Positions 16,822-24,177 of a DNA stretch of 33,224 bases are shown here, piece after piece. The notes below the pieces were generated by a model. That model had not been told where the DNA came from and ran no database searches. It worked only from the letters and a program-made list of their open reading frames with translations. Source of the DNA: Alphaproteobacteria bacterium. Its GTDB lineage: Bacteria > Pseudomonadota > Alphaproteobacteria > TMED109. Both the position numbers and the translations under genes were made by a program. The stretch's first letter is position 1. Every line of letters begins with the position of its first letter. Location of the stretch: positions 1 to 33,224 of the forward strand of contig DQLC01000063.1 of the NCBI GenBank assembly GCA_015660425.1. The letters run 5' to 3'.

Positions 16822-17835
16822 ATGAGCATAAATGAAGAATGGTTATTAACAAATAAAGAAGAGGCTTTAGAGCCAGATTTACCAATATGTGACCCGCATC
16901 ATCATTTATGGGCCTTTAAAAAAGGTTCTGTTGAACCCACCTATTTGTTACCAGAAATACTTAATGATACTAATTCTGGTCATAACATAATTTCCACAGT
17001 TTTTATTGAATGTGGAGCAATGTATAATCCTGAACATTCTATTGTAGAACAAGTAATTAATGAAACTGAATTTGTTAATGGAATAGCTGCTATGAGTAAT
17101 TCTGGATCATACGGAAATACTAAAATAGCAGCAGGAATAGTGGGAAGTGCACCATTATTAATTGGAGATAAAGTCGCAAATATATTAGATAAACACTTAA
17201 GTATTGCTCCGAATAGATTTAAAGGCATTAGATCACAAGCTGCAATGCATCCTGATGGTACTATTCCAGTTAGTAGGGCTAGACCTATAGAAGGAGTCTA
17301 TATTAATGATATGTTTCAACAAGGTTTCTCACATTTAGAATCTCGAAATTTATCATTTGAAGCTTGGTGCTATCACCCTCAATTGCCACAATTAATACAA
17401 TTAGCTAAAAAGTTTCCTAATACATCAATAATTCTTAATCATTTTGGAGGTCCTTTAGGTGTAGGTTCATTTACTAATAAAGAAGATGAAACCTATGATT
17501 TTTGGGAAAAACAAATCATAGAACTATCTAAATGTGATAATGTTATAGCTAAACTTGGAGGAATAGCTATGGAAATAAATGGGTTCAATTGGCACAATAA
17601 ACCTTCACCTCCTACTGGAGATCAACTAATAAATAGAACAAAAAGATATTATGATAAAACGTTAGAACTTTTTGGCATCGATAGATGTATGTTTGAATCA
17701 AATTTTCCAGTAGATAAAGTTAGCTGTAGTTATGTAAATTTATGGAATGGATTTAAAACACTTACGAAAAATTATTCTTCAAGTGAAAGAGCTAAACTAT
17801 TTCATGATAATGCAACTAAAACTTATAAGTTATAA
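16822..17835 (+). CDS. Amidohydrolase-2 (TIM-barrel metal-dependent hydrolase)
   Basis: A 337-residue protein. The start of the barrel carries PICDPHHHLWAF (about 20-31), giving the HxH metal ligands; later ILNHFGGPLG supplies a third His, and RCMFESNFPVDK gives the C-terminal Ser/Asn/Asp pattern typical of this family. Members hydrolyse lactones (L-rhamnonolactone, 4-sulfomuconolactone, 2-pyrone-4,6-dicarboxylate) or decarboxylate aromatic acids; the segment SNFPVDK with a preceding Glu is common in uncharacterised environmental members. The ribosome site AAAGGGAAAA is just before ATG 16822. It is bracketed by two MDR reductases, 13 and 10 nt away, suggesting action on an intermediate of the same pathway. 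Substrate unknown. Confidence 0.87.
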   Translation: MSINEEWLLTNKEEALEPDLPICDPHHHLWAFKKGSVEPTYLLPEILNDTNSGHNIISTVFIECGAMYNPEHSIVEQVINETEFVNGIAAMSNSGSYGNTKIAAGIVGSAPLLIGDKVANILDKHLSIAPNRFKGIRSQAAMHPDGTIPVSRARPIEGVYINDMFQQGFSHLESRNLSFEAWCYHPQLPQLIQLAKKFPNTSIILNHFGGPLGVGSFTNKEDETYDFWEKQIIELSKCDNVIAKLGGIAMEINGFNWHNKPSPPTGDQLINRTKRYYDKTLELFGIDRCMFESNFPVDKVSCSYVNLWNGFKTLTKNYSSSERAKLFHDNATKTYKL

Positions 17836-17845
17836 ATGTTAGTTT

Positions 17846-18823
17846 ATGACTAAAACTAAATATAATGCAATAATATGTAATAATTTTGGTGCTATTGATG
17901 ATTTAAAATATTCATTATTTACTTGCATCCCATTAAAGAAAAACCAGGTAAGGATTGAAGTAAAAGCTTGCGGAATAAATTTTCCAGATAAGCTAATGGT
18001 TGAAGGAAAATATCAGTTAAAACCCTCCTTACCCTTTATTCCAGGAATGGAACTATCTGGTATCGTCTCTGAATCTTATGATAAAAAATATCCTGTAGGC
18101 ACAAAAGTAATATGTCAAATGAGATTTGGTGCTTATTCTGAAGAAGTAATAGCGAACATTGATGATGTTAAAATATTTCCTAAAGATTTTTCTTATGAAG
18201 AAGCAGCGGGATTTAGTATTGCCGCCCAAACAGCATATGTTTCTCTGGTTGAAAGAGCCAATGTTATGGAAGGACAGACTGTACTTGTATTAGGAGCAAC
18301 TGGAGGAGTAGGATTAGCAGCTATTCAACTAGCTAATGTAATAGGAGCAAAAGTAATCGCTATATGTAGCACTAAAATAAAACAAGAAGCCGCTATAAAA
18401 GCGGGGGCAAAATATGCGCTTGGGTATGAAAATATGATTAATGAAGTGAAAGAAATAACAAAACAAGAAGGAGTAGATGTTATATACGACCCTATCGGTG
18501 GAGAATATTTTTTGAAATCATTAAAAATAATTAAATGGGGAGGTAAAGTATTAATTGTAGGTTTTGCAAGTGGCTCCATCCCTTCTCTTCCAATAAATAT
18601 TGCTCTTATAAAAGGTATTTCTGTACTTGGAGTTCGTGCTGGAGAATATTTTAGAAAATATCCAAGTTTAAAAAAAACTGCAATGATAAAATTATTAGAT
18701 ATTGCAAATAAAGGTTTAATTACTCCAATAATTTATGATTCTATGAATCTACGAGATGCCATCAAAGCTCTTAAAAAAATAGAAAATAGAGAAGTTATTG
18801 GACGATTAATTCTAAAGCCTTAA
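17846..18823 (+). CDS. Zinc-free MDR oxidoreductase, NADPH:quinone reductase-like
   Basis: A 325-residue QOR-type reductase. VKACGINFPDKLMVEGKY (about 32-49) and LPFIPGMELSGIV (residues about 55-67) are characteristic of the N-terminal GroES-like domain; VLVLGATGGVGLAAIQLANV (about 147-166) is the nucleotide-binding turn; VDVIYDPIGGEYFLKSL is the family marker. Zinc ligands are absent. Members reduce quinones or act on acyl-CoA and unsaturated carbonyl compounds with NADPH. It closes the glpK-headed operon, starting 10 nt after the amidohydrolase gene, and ends 6 nt from the stop of the convergent RraA-like gene. It is a different subfamily from the reductase at 15795, so the two are not a recent duplication. 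Confidence 0.9.
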   Translation: MTKTKYNAIICNNFGAIDDLKYSLFTCIPLKKNQVRIEVKACGINFPDKLMVEGKYQLKPSLPFIPGMELSGIVSESYDKKYPVGTKVICQMRFGAYSEEVIANIDDVKIFPKDFSYEEAAGFSIAAQTAYVSLVERANVMEGQTVLVLGATGGVGLAAIQLANVIGAKVIAICSTKIKQEAAIKAGAKYALGYENMINEVKEITKQEGVDVIYDPIGGEYFLKSLKIIKWGGKVLIVGFASGSIPSLPINIALIKGISVLGVRAGEYFRKYPSLKKTAMIKLLDIANKGLITPIIYDSMNLRDAIKALKKIENREVIGRLILKP

Positions 18824-18829
18824 AAAATA

Positions 18830-19519
18830 CTAATGAATTTCTTCAGCATCTTTCATTGCAGATAATAATTTATTAAAATTAAAATCTGGCGAACGAGCTG
18901 CCTCTAATATAACAGCTTCTTTATTCATTTGTTTTTCAATAATGCCAGGTAATTGTTTAACTACTTCCTTTGGTACAATGACTGCTCCATGCTTATCAAA
19001 ATGAATAATATCAGAGTCATTTGCTTTCATTCCATATATATAAACCTCAGTTGAATATTCTAAAACTTGTGTGTAAGCGTGGCTTGGACCAATAGACCCG
19101 ACTAATGCAGAAAAACCATTAGCCCATTGATCTAGATCTCTTATGACACCATTAGTAATTAAACCTTTAACACCAAGTCCTAAATGAATTGCACTATTCA
19201 CTTCTCCCCAAAAAGCACCAAACCCTTCAGGGTCATCTTTGTCTTCTATCAATACTACAGAAGGTTTAGGCTTATCCGCTATATATTTATAATATGCAGT
19301 TCTAATTTCTTTTGCATTAGTATGCTGTTTATTTTTTCCACTAATTTTAGCTGTTTTTACATATGCACATACAGAGCCATTAATACCGACGGGAACTAAG
19401 GGTTTAGTTGTAAAACCAATAGACCTTCTATCCGGAGAGGCTATATCTAAAGCATTACAAATAGTTGGGGTGTCCCAAGCTTGCAATTTAATTAAATCAC
19501 TAACTAGTAGTTCTGTCAT
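18830..19519 (-). CDS. RraA-like protein / HMG-type aldolase family
   Basis: A 229-residue protein. ATG 19519 is preferred over the in-frame TTG at 19534 because GAAGG (19532-19528) lies 8 nt upstream of the ATG. The segment FGAFWGEVNSAIHLGLGVKGLITNGVIRDLDQ (about 100-131) is the RraA/4-hydroxy-4-methyl-2-oxoglutarate aldolase core, with GE (105-106) and the R127-D128 pair that holds Mg2+ and substrate in the aldolases. This favours a pyruvate-releasing aldolase or decarboxylase over a pure RNase E regulator, which the fold is also known for. It is alone on the minus strand, divergent from the PQQ dehydrogenase, and its upstream region has a terminator-like hairpin on its own strand. Confidence 0.85.
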   Translation of the reverse strand: MTELLVSDLIKLQAWDTPTICNALDIASPDRRSIGFTTKPLVPVGINGSVCAYVKTAKISGKNKQHTNAKEIRTAYYKYIADKPKPSVVLIEDKDDPEGFGAFWGEVNSAIHLGLGVKGLITNGVIRDLDQWANGFSALVGSIGPSHAYTQVLEYSTEVYIYGMKANDSDIIHFDKHGAVIVPKEVVKQLPGIIEKQMNKEAVILEAARSPDFNFNKLLSAMKDAEEIH

Positions 19520-19527
19520 AATATAAA

Positions 19528-19532
19528 CCTTC
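19528..19532 (-). promoter_or_regulatory. Ribosome binding site deciding the RraA-like start
   Basis: GAAGG on the minus strand, 8 nt before ATG 19519. It lies inside the longer frame that would begin at TTG 19534, which argues for the ATG as the true start. Confidence 0.6.
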
Positions 19533-19579
19533 AAATATTTAAAAAATACAATAATGATAACTATATACGAAAAATTATT

Positions 19580-19609
19580 AAAAAAAAGAAGGTAATTTCT
19601 TATCTTCTT
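19580..19609 (-). terminator. Terminator-like hairpin in the leader of the RraA-like gene
   Basis: On the minus strand, arms at 19609-19600 (AAGAAGATAA) and 19595-19586 (TTACCTTCTT) form a 10-bp stem (one G-U type pair depending on strand) around a 4-nt loop, and are followed by six T (complement of A 19585-19580). The shape is that of a Rho-independent terminator read leftward. It lies upstream, not downstream, of the minus-strand gene, so it may be a leader attenuator or may stop transcription entering from the right. Not folded by software. Confidence 0.45.
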
Positions 19610-19645
19610 AATGATTAAAAAATAGTGATTATATTTTAATCATTA
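19609..19645. repeat. 12-bp perfect inverted repeat in the RraA/PQQ-dehydrogenase divergent spacer
   Basis: TAATGATTAAAA (19609-19620) and TTTTAATCATTA (19634-19645) are perfect reverse complements around a 13-nt spacer. It shares its left end with the adjacent terminator-like hairpin. Both neighbouring genes point away from it, so it is not their terminator; an operator for a dimeric regulator or a structured leader is more likely. The remaining spacer up to 19726 is AT-rich with no promoter I can defend. Confidence 0.6.
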
Positions 19646-19728
19646 CAACTACAATAAACACACAAATTTTATCTTTAAAAAATATTATGATATGCTCAAA
19701 TAAATGTTTATTACAAAACAAAAAACAA

Positions 19729-19734
19729 AGGAGG
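19729..19734 (+). promoter_or_regulatory. Strong Shine-Dalgarno of the PQQ dehydrogenase gene
   Basis: AGGAGG with flanking AAAGGAGGGG (19727-19736) is the best ribosome site in the window. It ends 6 nt before ATG 19741, fixing that ATG as the start rather than the in-frame ATG at 19687, and it predicts high translation. Confidence 0.8.
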
Positions 19735-19740
19735 GGAAAC

Positions 19741-21438
19741 ATGAATAAATATATAACAAAGTTATTTATATTAATGTTTTTAGTTATTTTTAATATAAAT
19801 TTATCTAATGCACAAAGTTTAGTTACTGATGAAATGTTAATAACGGCACAGGAAGATCCTAACAATTGGTTAATGGCTCCAGGAAATTATACTGGAAATA
19901 GATACAGTAAACTTGGTCAAATAAATCATTCAAATGTATCTAAGTTAGTACCAAAATGGATTTTTTCTTTAGGAACTCTAGACGCTCAAAATACTACTCC
20001 AGTTATTCATAATGGAGTTATGTATGTTACAGCATCACATGGTAAAACTTTTGCGTTAAATGCGGAAAATGGCCAAGAAATATGGAGATATAGTCACCAG
20101 TTGCCAGAAGGAGTGGCAGGTAAAATGTGCTGTGATATAGGTAATAGAGGTGTTGCCTTATACGGGAATAAAGTTTTTGTAGCAACTCCAGATGCACATG
20201 TAGTAGCCCTTAATAAAGATGATGGTAGTGTTATTTGGGATGAAACCATTGGAGACTGGGAAAAAGCATATACTATGACTGTTGCCCCTTTAATTGTTAA
20301 AGGAAATGTTATAGTAGGTATGTCAGGTGCAGAATATCCTACAAGACTATATATAGAAGCACTAAATAGTGACACAGGAAAACAGGCTTGGAGAACATAT
20401 ACTATTCCTGGACCCGGTGAGCCAGGTCATGATAGCTGGGGATCTGCAAGAGCTGCTGAATTTGGTGGTGCGTCTGCTTGGATAACTGGTTCATATGACC
20501 CTGAATTAGATATACTTTATTGGGGAACAGGAAATCCTAATCCAGATTGGGATGGTGTTGTAAGACCAGGTGATAATCTATATTCAAATTCTACATTAGC
20601 TTTAAACCCAGACACAGGTGAAATAAAATTTTACTTTCAATACACCCCTGCAGATGTCTGGGACTATGATGGAAATAATGAACCTATATTAGTTGATTAT
20701 GGAAATGAAAAAGTTTGGCTTCATGGGGACAGAAATGGATATTTATATAAAATTGATAGAACCAATGGCCAATTTAGATATGGTAAAGAAATCTCTAAAG
20801 TAAATTGGAATACGGGCTTTACATATGATGGTCGTCCAATATGGAATATGGATAAAGTTCCAACATATGAGTACGAGGCAAAAAATATTTGCCCAGCCTC
20901 AGAAGGAGGAAAATGGTGGAATCCTATGACAGTTAATCCTGAAACTGGGTGGGTATTTATTCCAAGTAGAGAAATTTGTGTTGACATTAAAAGTGCACCA
21001 CTTGGAGAAGGCTTAAATCCAGATGAAATAACTGAAGGCAAACCTTATTGGGGAATTGGTACAATAGGTTGGAATACAGGTTATGGACAATTAGTTGCTT
21101 TTGATGGAAGAACTGGTGAAAAAAAATGGGTTGTAAAAGATAGATCTCCGTTTACTAGTGGATTACTTAGCACTAGAGGAGGACTATTATTTGCTGGTAC
21201 GCCTGAAGGTGAGTTTAGAGCTTATCATCAAGAAACTGGCGAAGAGCTTTGGTCATTCCAAACTGGCTCAGGAATATTTGGAAGCCCATCTACATACACA
21301 ATAAATGGTAAACAATTTATTGCAGTACCATCTGGATTTGGTGGCTGGACTGGTTGGGCACATTTTGGTGAAGGAGGAGCTCCTTGGCTAAAAGATAGTC
21401 GCAAAGGCGGAATAATTATCGGCTTTGGATTACAATAA
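19741..21438 (+). CDS. PQQ-dependent alcohol dehydrogenase, lanthanide-type
   Basis: A 565-residue periplasmic quinoprotein. Residues 1-24 form a signal peptide ending in SNA. The eight-bladed propeller carries W-motifs such as ALNAENGQEIW and AYHQETGEELW. Key residues: vicinal Cys130-Cys131 over the PQQ ring, metal ligands Glu198 (SGAEYP) and Asn265 (GTGNPNPDW), catalytic Asp308 and, two residues on, Asp310 (VWDYDGNNE). This extra Asp is the known mark of lanthanide-dependent enzymes (XoxF, ExaF, PedH); calcium enzymes have Ala or Ser there. Substrates in the family are methanol, ethanol and other primary alcohols. A strong ribosome site suggests heavy expression. A cytochrome c gene follows across a terminator hairpin; no PQQ synthesis or xoxJ gene is present here. 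Confidence 0.93.
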   Translation: MNKYITKLFILMFLVIFNINLSNAQSLVTDEMLITAQEDPNNWLMAPGNYTGNRYSKLGQINHSNVSKLVPKWIFSLGTLDAQNTTPVIHNGVMYVTASHGKTFALNAENGQEIWRYSHQLPEGVAGKMCCDIGNRGVALYGNKVFVATPDAHVVALNKDDGSVIWDETIGDWEKAYTMTVAPLIVKGNVIVGMSGAEYPTRLYIEALNSDTGKQAWRTYTIPGPGEPGHDSWGSARAAEFGGASAWITGSYDPELDILYWGTGNPNPDWDGVVRPGDNLYSNSTLALNPDTGEIKFYFQYTPADVWDYDGNNEPILVDYGNEKVWLHGDRNGYLYKIDRTNGQFRYGKEISKVNWNTGFTYDGRPIWNMDKVPTYEYEAKNICPASEGGKWWNPMTVNPETGWVFIPSREICVDIKSAPLGEGLNPDEITEGKPYWGIGTIGWNTGYGQLVAFDGRTGEKKWVVKDRSPFTSGLLSTRGGLLFAGTPEGEFRAYHQETGEELWSFQTGSGIFGSPSTYTINGKQFIAVPSGFGGWTGWAHFGEGGAPWLKDSRKGGIIIGFGLQ

Positions 21439-21451
21439 AAACATAAAGTTT

Positions 21452-21490
21452 GGACAATATATGATTTTTTTTCATATATTGTCCTATTTT
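21452..21490 (+). terminator. Hairpin terminator between PQQ dehydrogenase and cytochrome c genes
   Basis: A perfect 13-bp stem, GGACAATATATGA (21452-21464) with TCATATATTGTCC (21472-21484), closes a seven-T loop and is followed by TATTTT. It lies 13 nt after the dehydrogenase stop. The downstream T-tract is short, so it could be a partial terminator or an mRNA-stabilising 3' structure that lowers expression of the following gene. Confidence 0.7.
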
Positions 21491-21514
21491 ATAATATCAT
21501 AATAGGGTCATACA

Positions 21515-21937
21515 TTGACTAAAATTTTCTTATATAAACTTTCTATTAATATTATTTTACTAATTTTTTTATTTATTATATCTTTTAATAACTCTATAGC
21601 TGGAGCTGGAAGTAAAGAAATAGAAGACATACAAATTGATAAAAATCCTCTTACTTTAAATGAAGATAATATATTTAAAGGTAAAAAACTCTGGAGGAAA
21701 ACTGGGTGTTATAGCTGTCATGGAGGAAATGCTGAAGGAGGAGTAGGCCCTAGCCTTCAAGATGATATATGGGTTTATAAACCAAACGATAAAATGCTCT
21801 TTAAAACTATAGCAAAAGGTAGAAGTGGTACAGTTATGGTAGCATGGGAATCAGAACTCTCACAAACTGAAATATGGGAAATTATTATATTCATAAGATC
21901 TCTTTATACAGGAGATAAAAGCAAAATAATTTGGTAA
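21515..21937 (+). CDS. Class I cytochrome c, probable electron acceptor of the alcohol dehydrogenase
   Basis: A 140-residue exported protein. A long hydrophobic N-terminal segment (about 10-30, ending NSIAGAG) is a signal peptide. The single haem site is CYSCH (65-69), followed by GGVGPSLQDDIW and the probable axial Met108 in GTVMVAW; WEIIIFIRSLY is the C-terminal helix of class I cytochromes. The start is TTG 21515, with AGGG at 21502-21505 as ribosome site. Its place just after the quinoprotein gene fits the XoxG/cytochrome cL role of taking electrons from PQQ in the periplasm. It is smaller than typical XoxG, and the pairing is inferred from context. Confidence 0.85.
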   Translation: MTKIFLYKLSINIILLIFLFIISFNNSIAGAGSKEIEDIQIDKNPLTLNEDNIFKGKKLWRKTGCYSCHGGNAEGGVGPSLQDDIWVYKPNDKMLFKTIAKGRSGTVMVAWESELSQTEIWEIIIFIRSLYTGDKSKIIW

Positions 21938-21963
21938 TAATTTAAAATATGAAATCATAATTT

Positions 21964-23118
21964 ATGAAAATTAAAATAATTGGAAGTGGTATTACAGGTG
22001 TAACTACTGCATATTATTTATCTAAAAACAATCATCAAGTAACAATATTAGATGAAAGAAGATATCCTGGCATGGCAACTTCTTATGCTAATGGCTGTCA
22101 AATAAGCGCCTCTAATTCTGAAACATGGAATAGTTGGAGTAACGTTAAAAAAGCAAGCAAATGGCTATTTAAAAAAGATGCCCCTCTGTTAATTTCACTA
22201 AAACCAAGCTTAAGCAAATATAGTTGGTTTCTAAAATTTATTAATTCAATACCATCTCGAAACATAAATACATTAGAGACCTGTAAAATGGCTATAAATT
22301 CCAATAAACTATATCAAGAAATAGCTCAGGATGAAAATATTGAATATGATGTTGTTAAAAAAGGAATACTACATATTTATAAAAATAAAAATGAATTAAA
22401 CTTAGCAAGAAAAATTAATCTCATTTATAAAAATGCTGGCTTAGAAAGATGGGAAGTAAATAAAAATGAAATAAAAAATATTGAACCAAAGATTTATGGA
22501 AAAAATATTATTGGGGGGTTTTATAATACATTTGATTATACTGGAGATATCCATAAATTTTGTATTCAACTAAGTAGTGTATTAAGAAATAAATATAATG
22601 TTACCTTTAAAAAACAACATGTTACAAATATTAAAAAAGAACTTTTAGATACAGACTTAATAATTATTTGTGCAGGTATAGGCTCTAAAAAACTAGCCCA
22701 TGGTATTGGAGAAAACTTATCTATTTATCCTGTAAAGGGGTATAGTATTACTATTAATAATCCTGGTGAACCAGCGCCTTGGACCAGTCTTTTAGATGAC
22801 GAAGAAAAAATTGTTACTGCAAGATTAGGTGCTAATAGACTAAGAATTGCTGGAACAGCAGAATTTACTGGATATAATACAGACATAAAATGGGAAAGAA
22901 TTAGACCTCTAATAAAATGGGCAGAATATAATTTTCCAAATATAAATACCGAAGATATAAAACCATGGGCTGGACTTAGGCCTATGACTCCAAATATGAT
23001 GCCTATAGTAAAAAGAAGTAAATACTTAAATAATGTTTATTATAATACTGGTCATGGTCATTTAGGATGGACATTAAGTGCTTTTACAGGAAAAAAAATT
23101 AGTGATTTATTACTTTAG
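21964..23118 (+). CDS. FAD-dependent oxidoreductase, D-amino-acid dehydrogenase (DadA)-like
   Basis: A 384-residue DAO-family flavoprotein. IIGSGITGVTTAYYLSK (5-21) is the dinucleotide-binding turn, followed by TILDERRYPGMATSYANGCQIS, the DadA-type FAD-binding segment (usually ExxxxxxxxxSxANGG). The end, GHGHLGWTLSAFTGKKISDLL, matches the DadA C terminus. It is shorter than E. coli DadA (about 430 residues) but lacks no visible motif. DadA enzymes oxidise D-amino acids to 2-oxo acids and pass electrons to the quinone pool at the inner membrane. Start ATG 21964 has no strong ribosome site. It lies between the cytochrome gene (26 nt) and the TPP riboswitch; a ThiO-like glycine oxidase is an alternative, less supported by the motifs. 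Confidence 0.85.
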   Translation: MKIKIIGSGITGVTTAYYLSKNNHQVTILDERRYPGMATSYANGCQISASNSETWNSWSNVKKASKWLFKKDAPLLISLKPSLSKYSWFLKFINSIPSRNINTLETCKMAINSNKLYQEIAQDENIEYDVVKKGILHIYKNKNELNLARKINLIYKNAGLERWEVNKNEIKNIEPKIYGKNIIGGFYNTFDYTGDIHKFCIQLSSVLRNKYNVTFKKQHVTNIKKELLDTDLIIICAGIGSKKLAHGIGENLSIYPVKGYSITINNPGEPAPWTSLLDDEEKIVTARLGANRLRIAGTAEFTGYNTDIKWERIRPLIKWAEYNFPNINTEDIKPWAGLRPMTPNMMPIVKRSKYLNNVYYNTGHGHLGWTLSAFTGKKISDLLL

Positions 23119-23120
23119 AC

Positions 23121-23148
23121 TTCACAAAATTTATTATAGATATATAGT
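23121..23148 (+). promoter_or_regulatory. Putative promoter of the thiYZX operon
   Basis: TTCACA (23121-23126) and TATAGT (23143-23148) are 16 bp apart. The predicted transcription start, about 7 nt after the -10, falls at 23155, exactly where the TPP aptamer begins. The match between promoter and aptamer start is the main support. Confidence 0.45.
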
Positions 23149-23154
23149 AAATTT

Positions 23155-23226
23155 ATCAGGGGTGCCTAAATAACGGCTGAGATATATACCCTTTGAACCT
23201 GTTGGTTAGGACCAACGTAGGGAGAG
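23155..23226 (+). ncRNA. TPP riboswitch (THI element)
   Basis: The conserved THI-box segments occur in order: CAGGGGTGCC (23157-23166), GGCTGAGA (23175-23182), ACCCTTTGAACCTG (about 23188-23201) and the closing GGACCAACGTAGGGA (23209-23223). This is the TPP-binding aptamer. P1 would pair TATC (23153-23156) with GAGA (23224-23227) with one mismatch. ATG 23231 of thiY comes only 4 nt later and the purine-rich GGGAGAGAAAG is both aptamer 3' side and ribosome site, so translation block by occlusion on TPP binding is the likely mode; no separate terminator hairpin fits in between. Confidence 0.95.
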
Positions 23227-23230
23227 AAAG

Positions 23231-24172
23231 ATGAAAAAATACGCTGCTTACATATGTATAATAATTGCTTTATTATGTAATAATGCAATTGCAAATAACA
23301 AAATTACATTGCTATTAGATTGGTTTATCAATCCAGATCATGGACCGGTTATTATTGCTAATGAAAAAGGAATATTTAAAGAAGCAGGGCTAGAAGTTGA
23401 AATTATTGCTCCGGCAAACCCTGCTGACCCTCCTAAATTAGTTGCAGCTGGTAAAGCAGACATTGCAATTTCTTATCAACCCCAATTACATCTGCACGTT
23501 CACGAAGGTTTACCATTAGTTAGGATTGGCACTTTAGTAGCCACTCCATTAAATTGTCTATTAGTTCTAAAAGATGGCCCCATAAAACAACTATCTGATT
23601 TAAAAAATAAAAAAATAGGCTATTCTATCTCAGGAATGGAACAAGCTTTATTAAGCGCTATACTTAATAAAGCAAATATTAAAAAAGATGAAGTTGAATA
23701 TATTAACGTTAATTGGTCTCTATCCCCTGCTCTTATGAGCAAACAAGTAGATGCTGTAATAGGTGCTTTTAGAAACTTTGAATTAAACCAAATGGAAATT
23801 GAAGGAGTCGCAGGTAAATGTTTTTATATAGAAGAAGAAGGTGTTCCTCCATATGATGAATTAATATTTATAGTAAACAACCAGAATATTAATAAAGAAA
23901 TACTTATAAAGTTCTTAAGATCTATTGAAAAAGCTACCCAATACATCATTAATCACCCTGAAGAAAGTTGGAAAATTTTTGCTAATTCTTCTAAAGAATT
24001 GGATAATGAATTAAATAAAAGAGCATGGTTTGATACCATACCTAGATTTGCATTAAGGCCAGCTGCACTGGACAAAGGTAGATATAATAGATTTGAAGAC
24101 TTTCTTTATAATGAAGGTCTAATTAATAAAAAATTATCTCATGAAAAAATAGCAATAGAAATATATGAATAA
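23231..24172 (+). CDS. thiY: Thiamine-pyrimidine ABC transporter substrate-binding protein, ThiY-like
   Basis: A 313-residue NMT1/THI5-fold binding protein. A signal peptide (1-21, ending AIA) is followed by ITLLLDWFINPDHGPVIIANEKGIF, the hallmark of ThiY/HMP-binding proteins, and by NPADPPKLVAAGKADIAISYQPQ. The family binds pyrimidine precursors of thiamine (formylaminopyrimidine in Bacillus). RibY-type riboflavin proteins look alike, but the TPP riboswitch directly upstream settles the pathway. The gene starts 4 nt after the aptamer and opens the thiY-thiZ-thiX operon; the ATPase gene begins 5 nt after its stop. Its product scavenges precursor in the periplasm and its synthesis should fall when TPP is plentiful. 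Confidence 0.93.
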   Translation: MKKYAAYICIIIALLCNNAIANNKITLLLDWFINPDHGPVIIANEKGIFKEAGLEVEIIAPANPADPPKLVAAGKADIAISYQPQLHLHVHEGLPLVRIGTLVATPLNCLLVLKDGPIKQLSDLKNKKIGYSISGMEQALLSAILNKANIKKDEVEYINVNWSLSPALMSKQVDAVIGAFRNFELNQMEIEGVAGKCFYIEEEGVPPYDELIFIVNNQNINKEILIKFLRSIEKATQYIINHPEESWKIFANSSKELDNELNKRAWFDTIPRFALRPAALDKGRYNRFEDFLYNEGLINKKLSHEKIAIEIYE

Positions 24173-24177
24173 ATAAA

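Noticed and set aside
19687-19740. Longer N terminus for the PQQ dehydrogenase from ATG 19687
   Set aside because: It would put 18 residues before a complete signal peptide and place the strong Shine-Dalgarno at 19729-19734 inside the gene.
19741-21937. Calcium-dependent methanol dehydrogenase MxaF with MxaG
   Set aside because: Asp310 is the lanthanide-type residue, no mxaI or mxaJ is present, and the cytochrome is shorter than MxaG.
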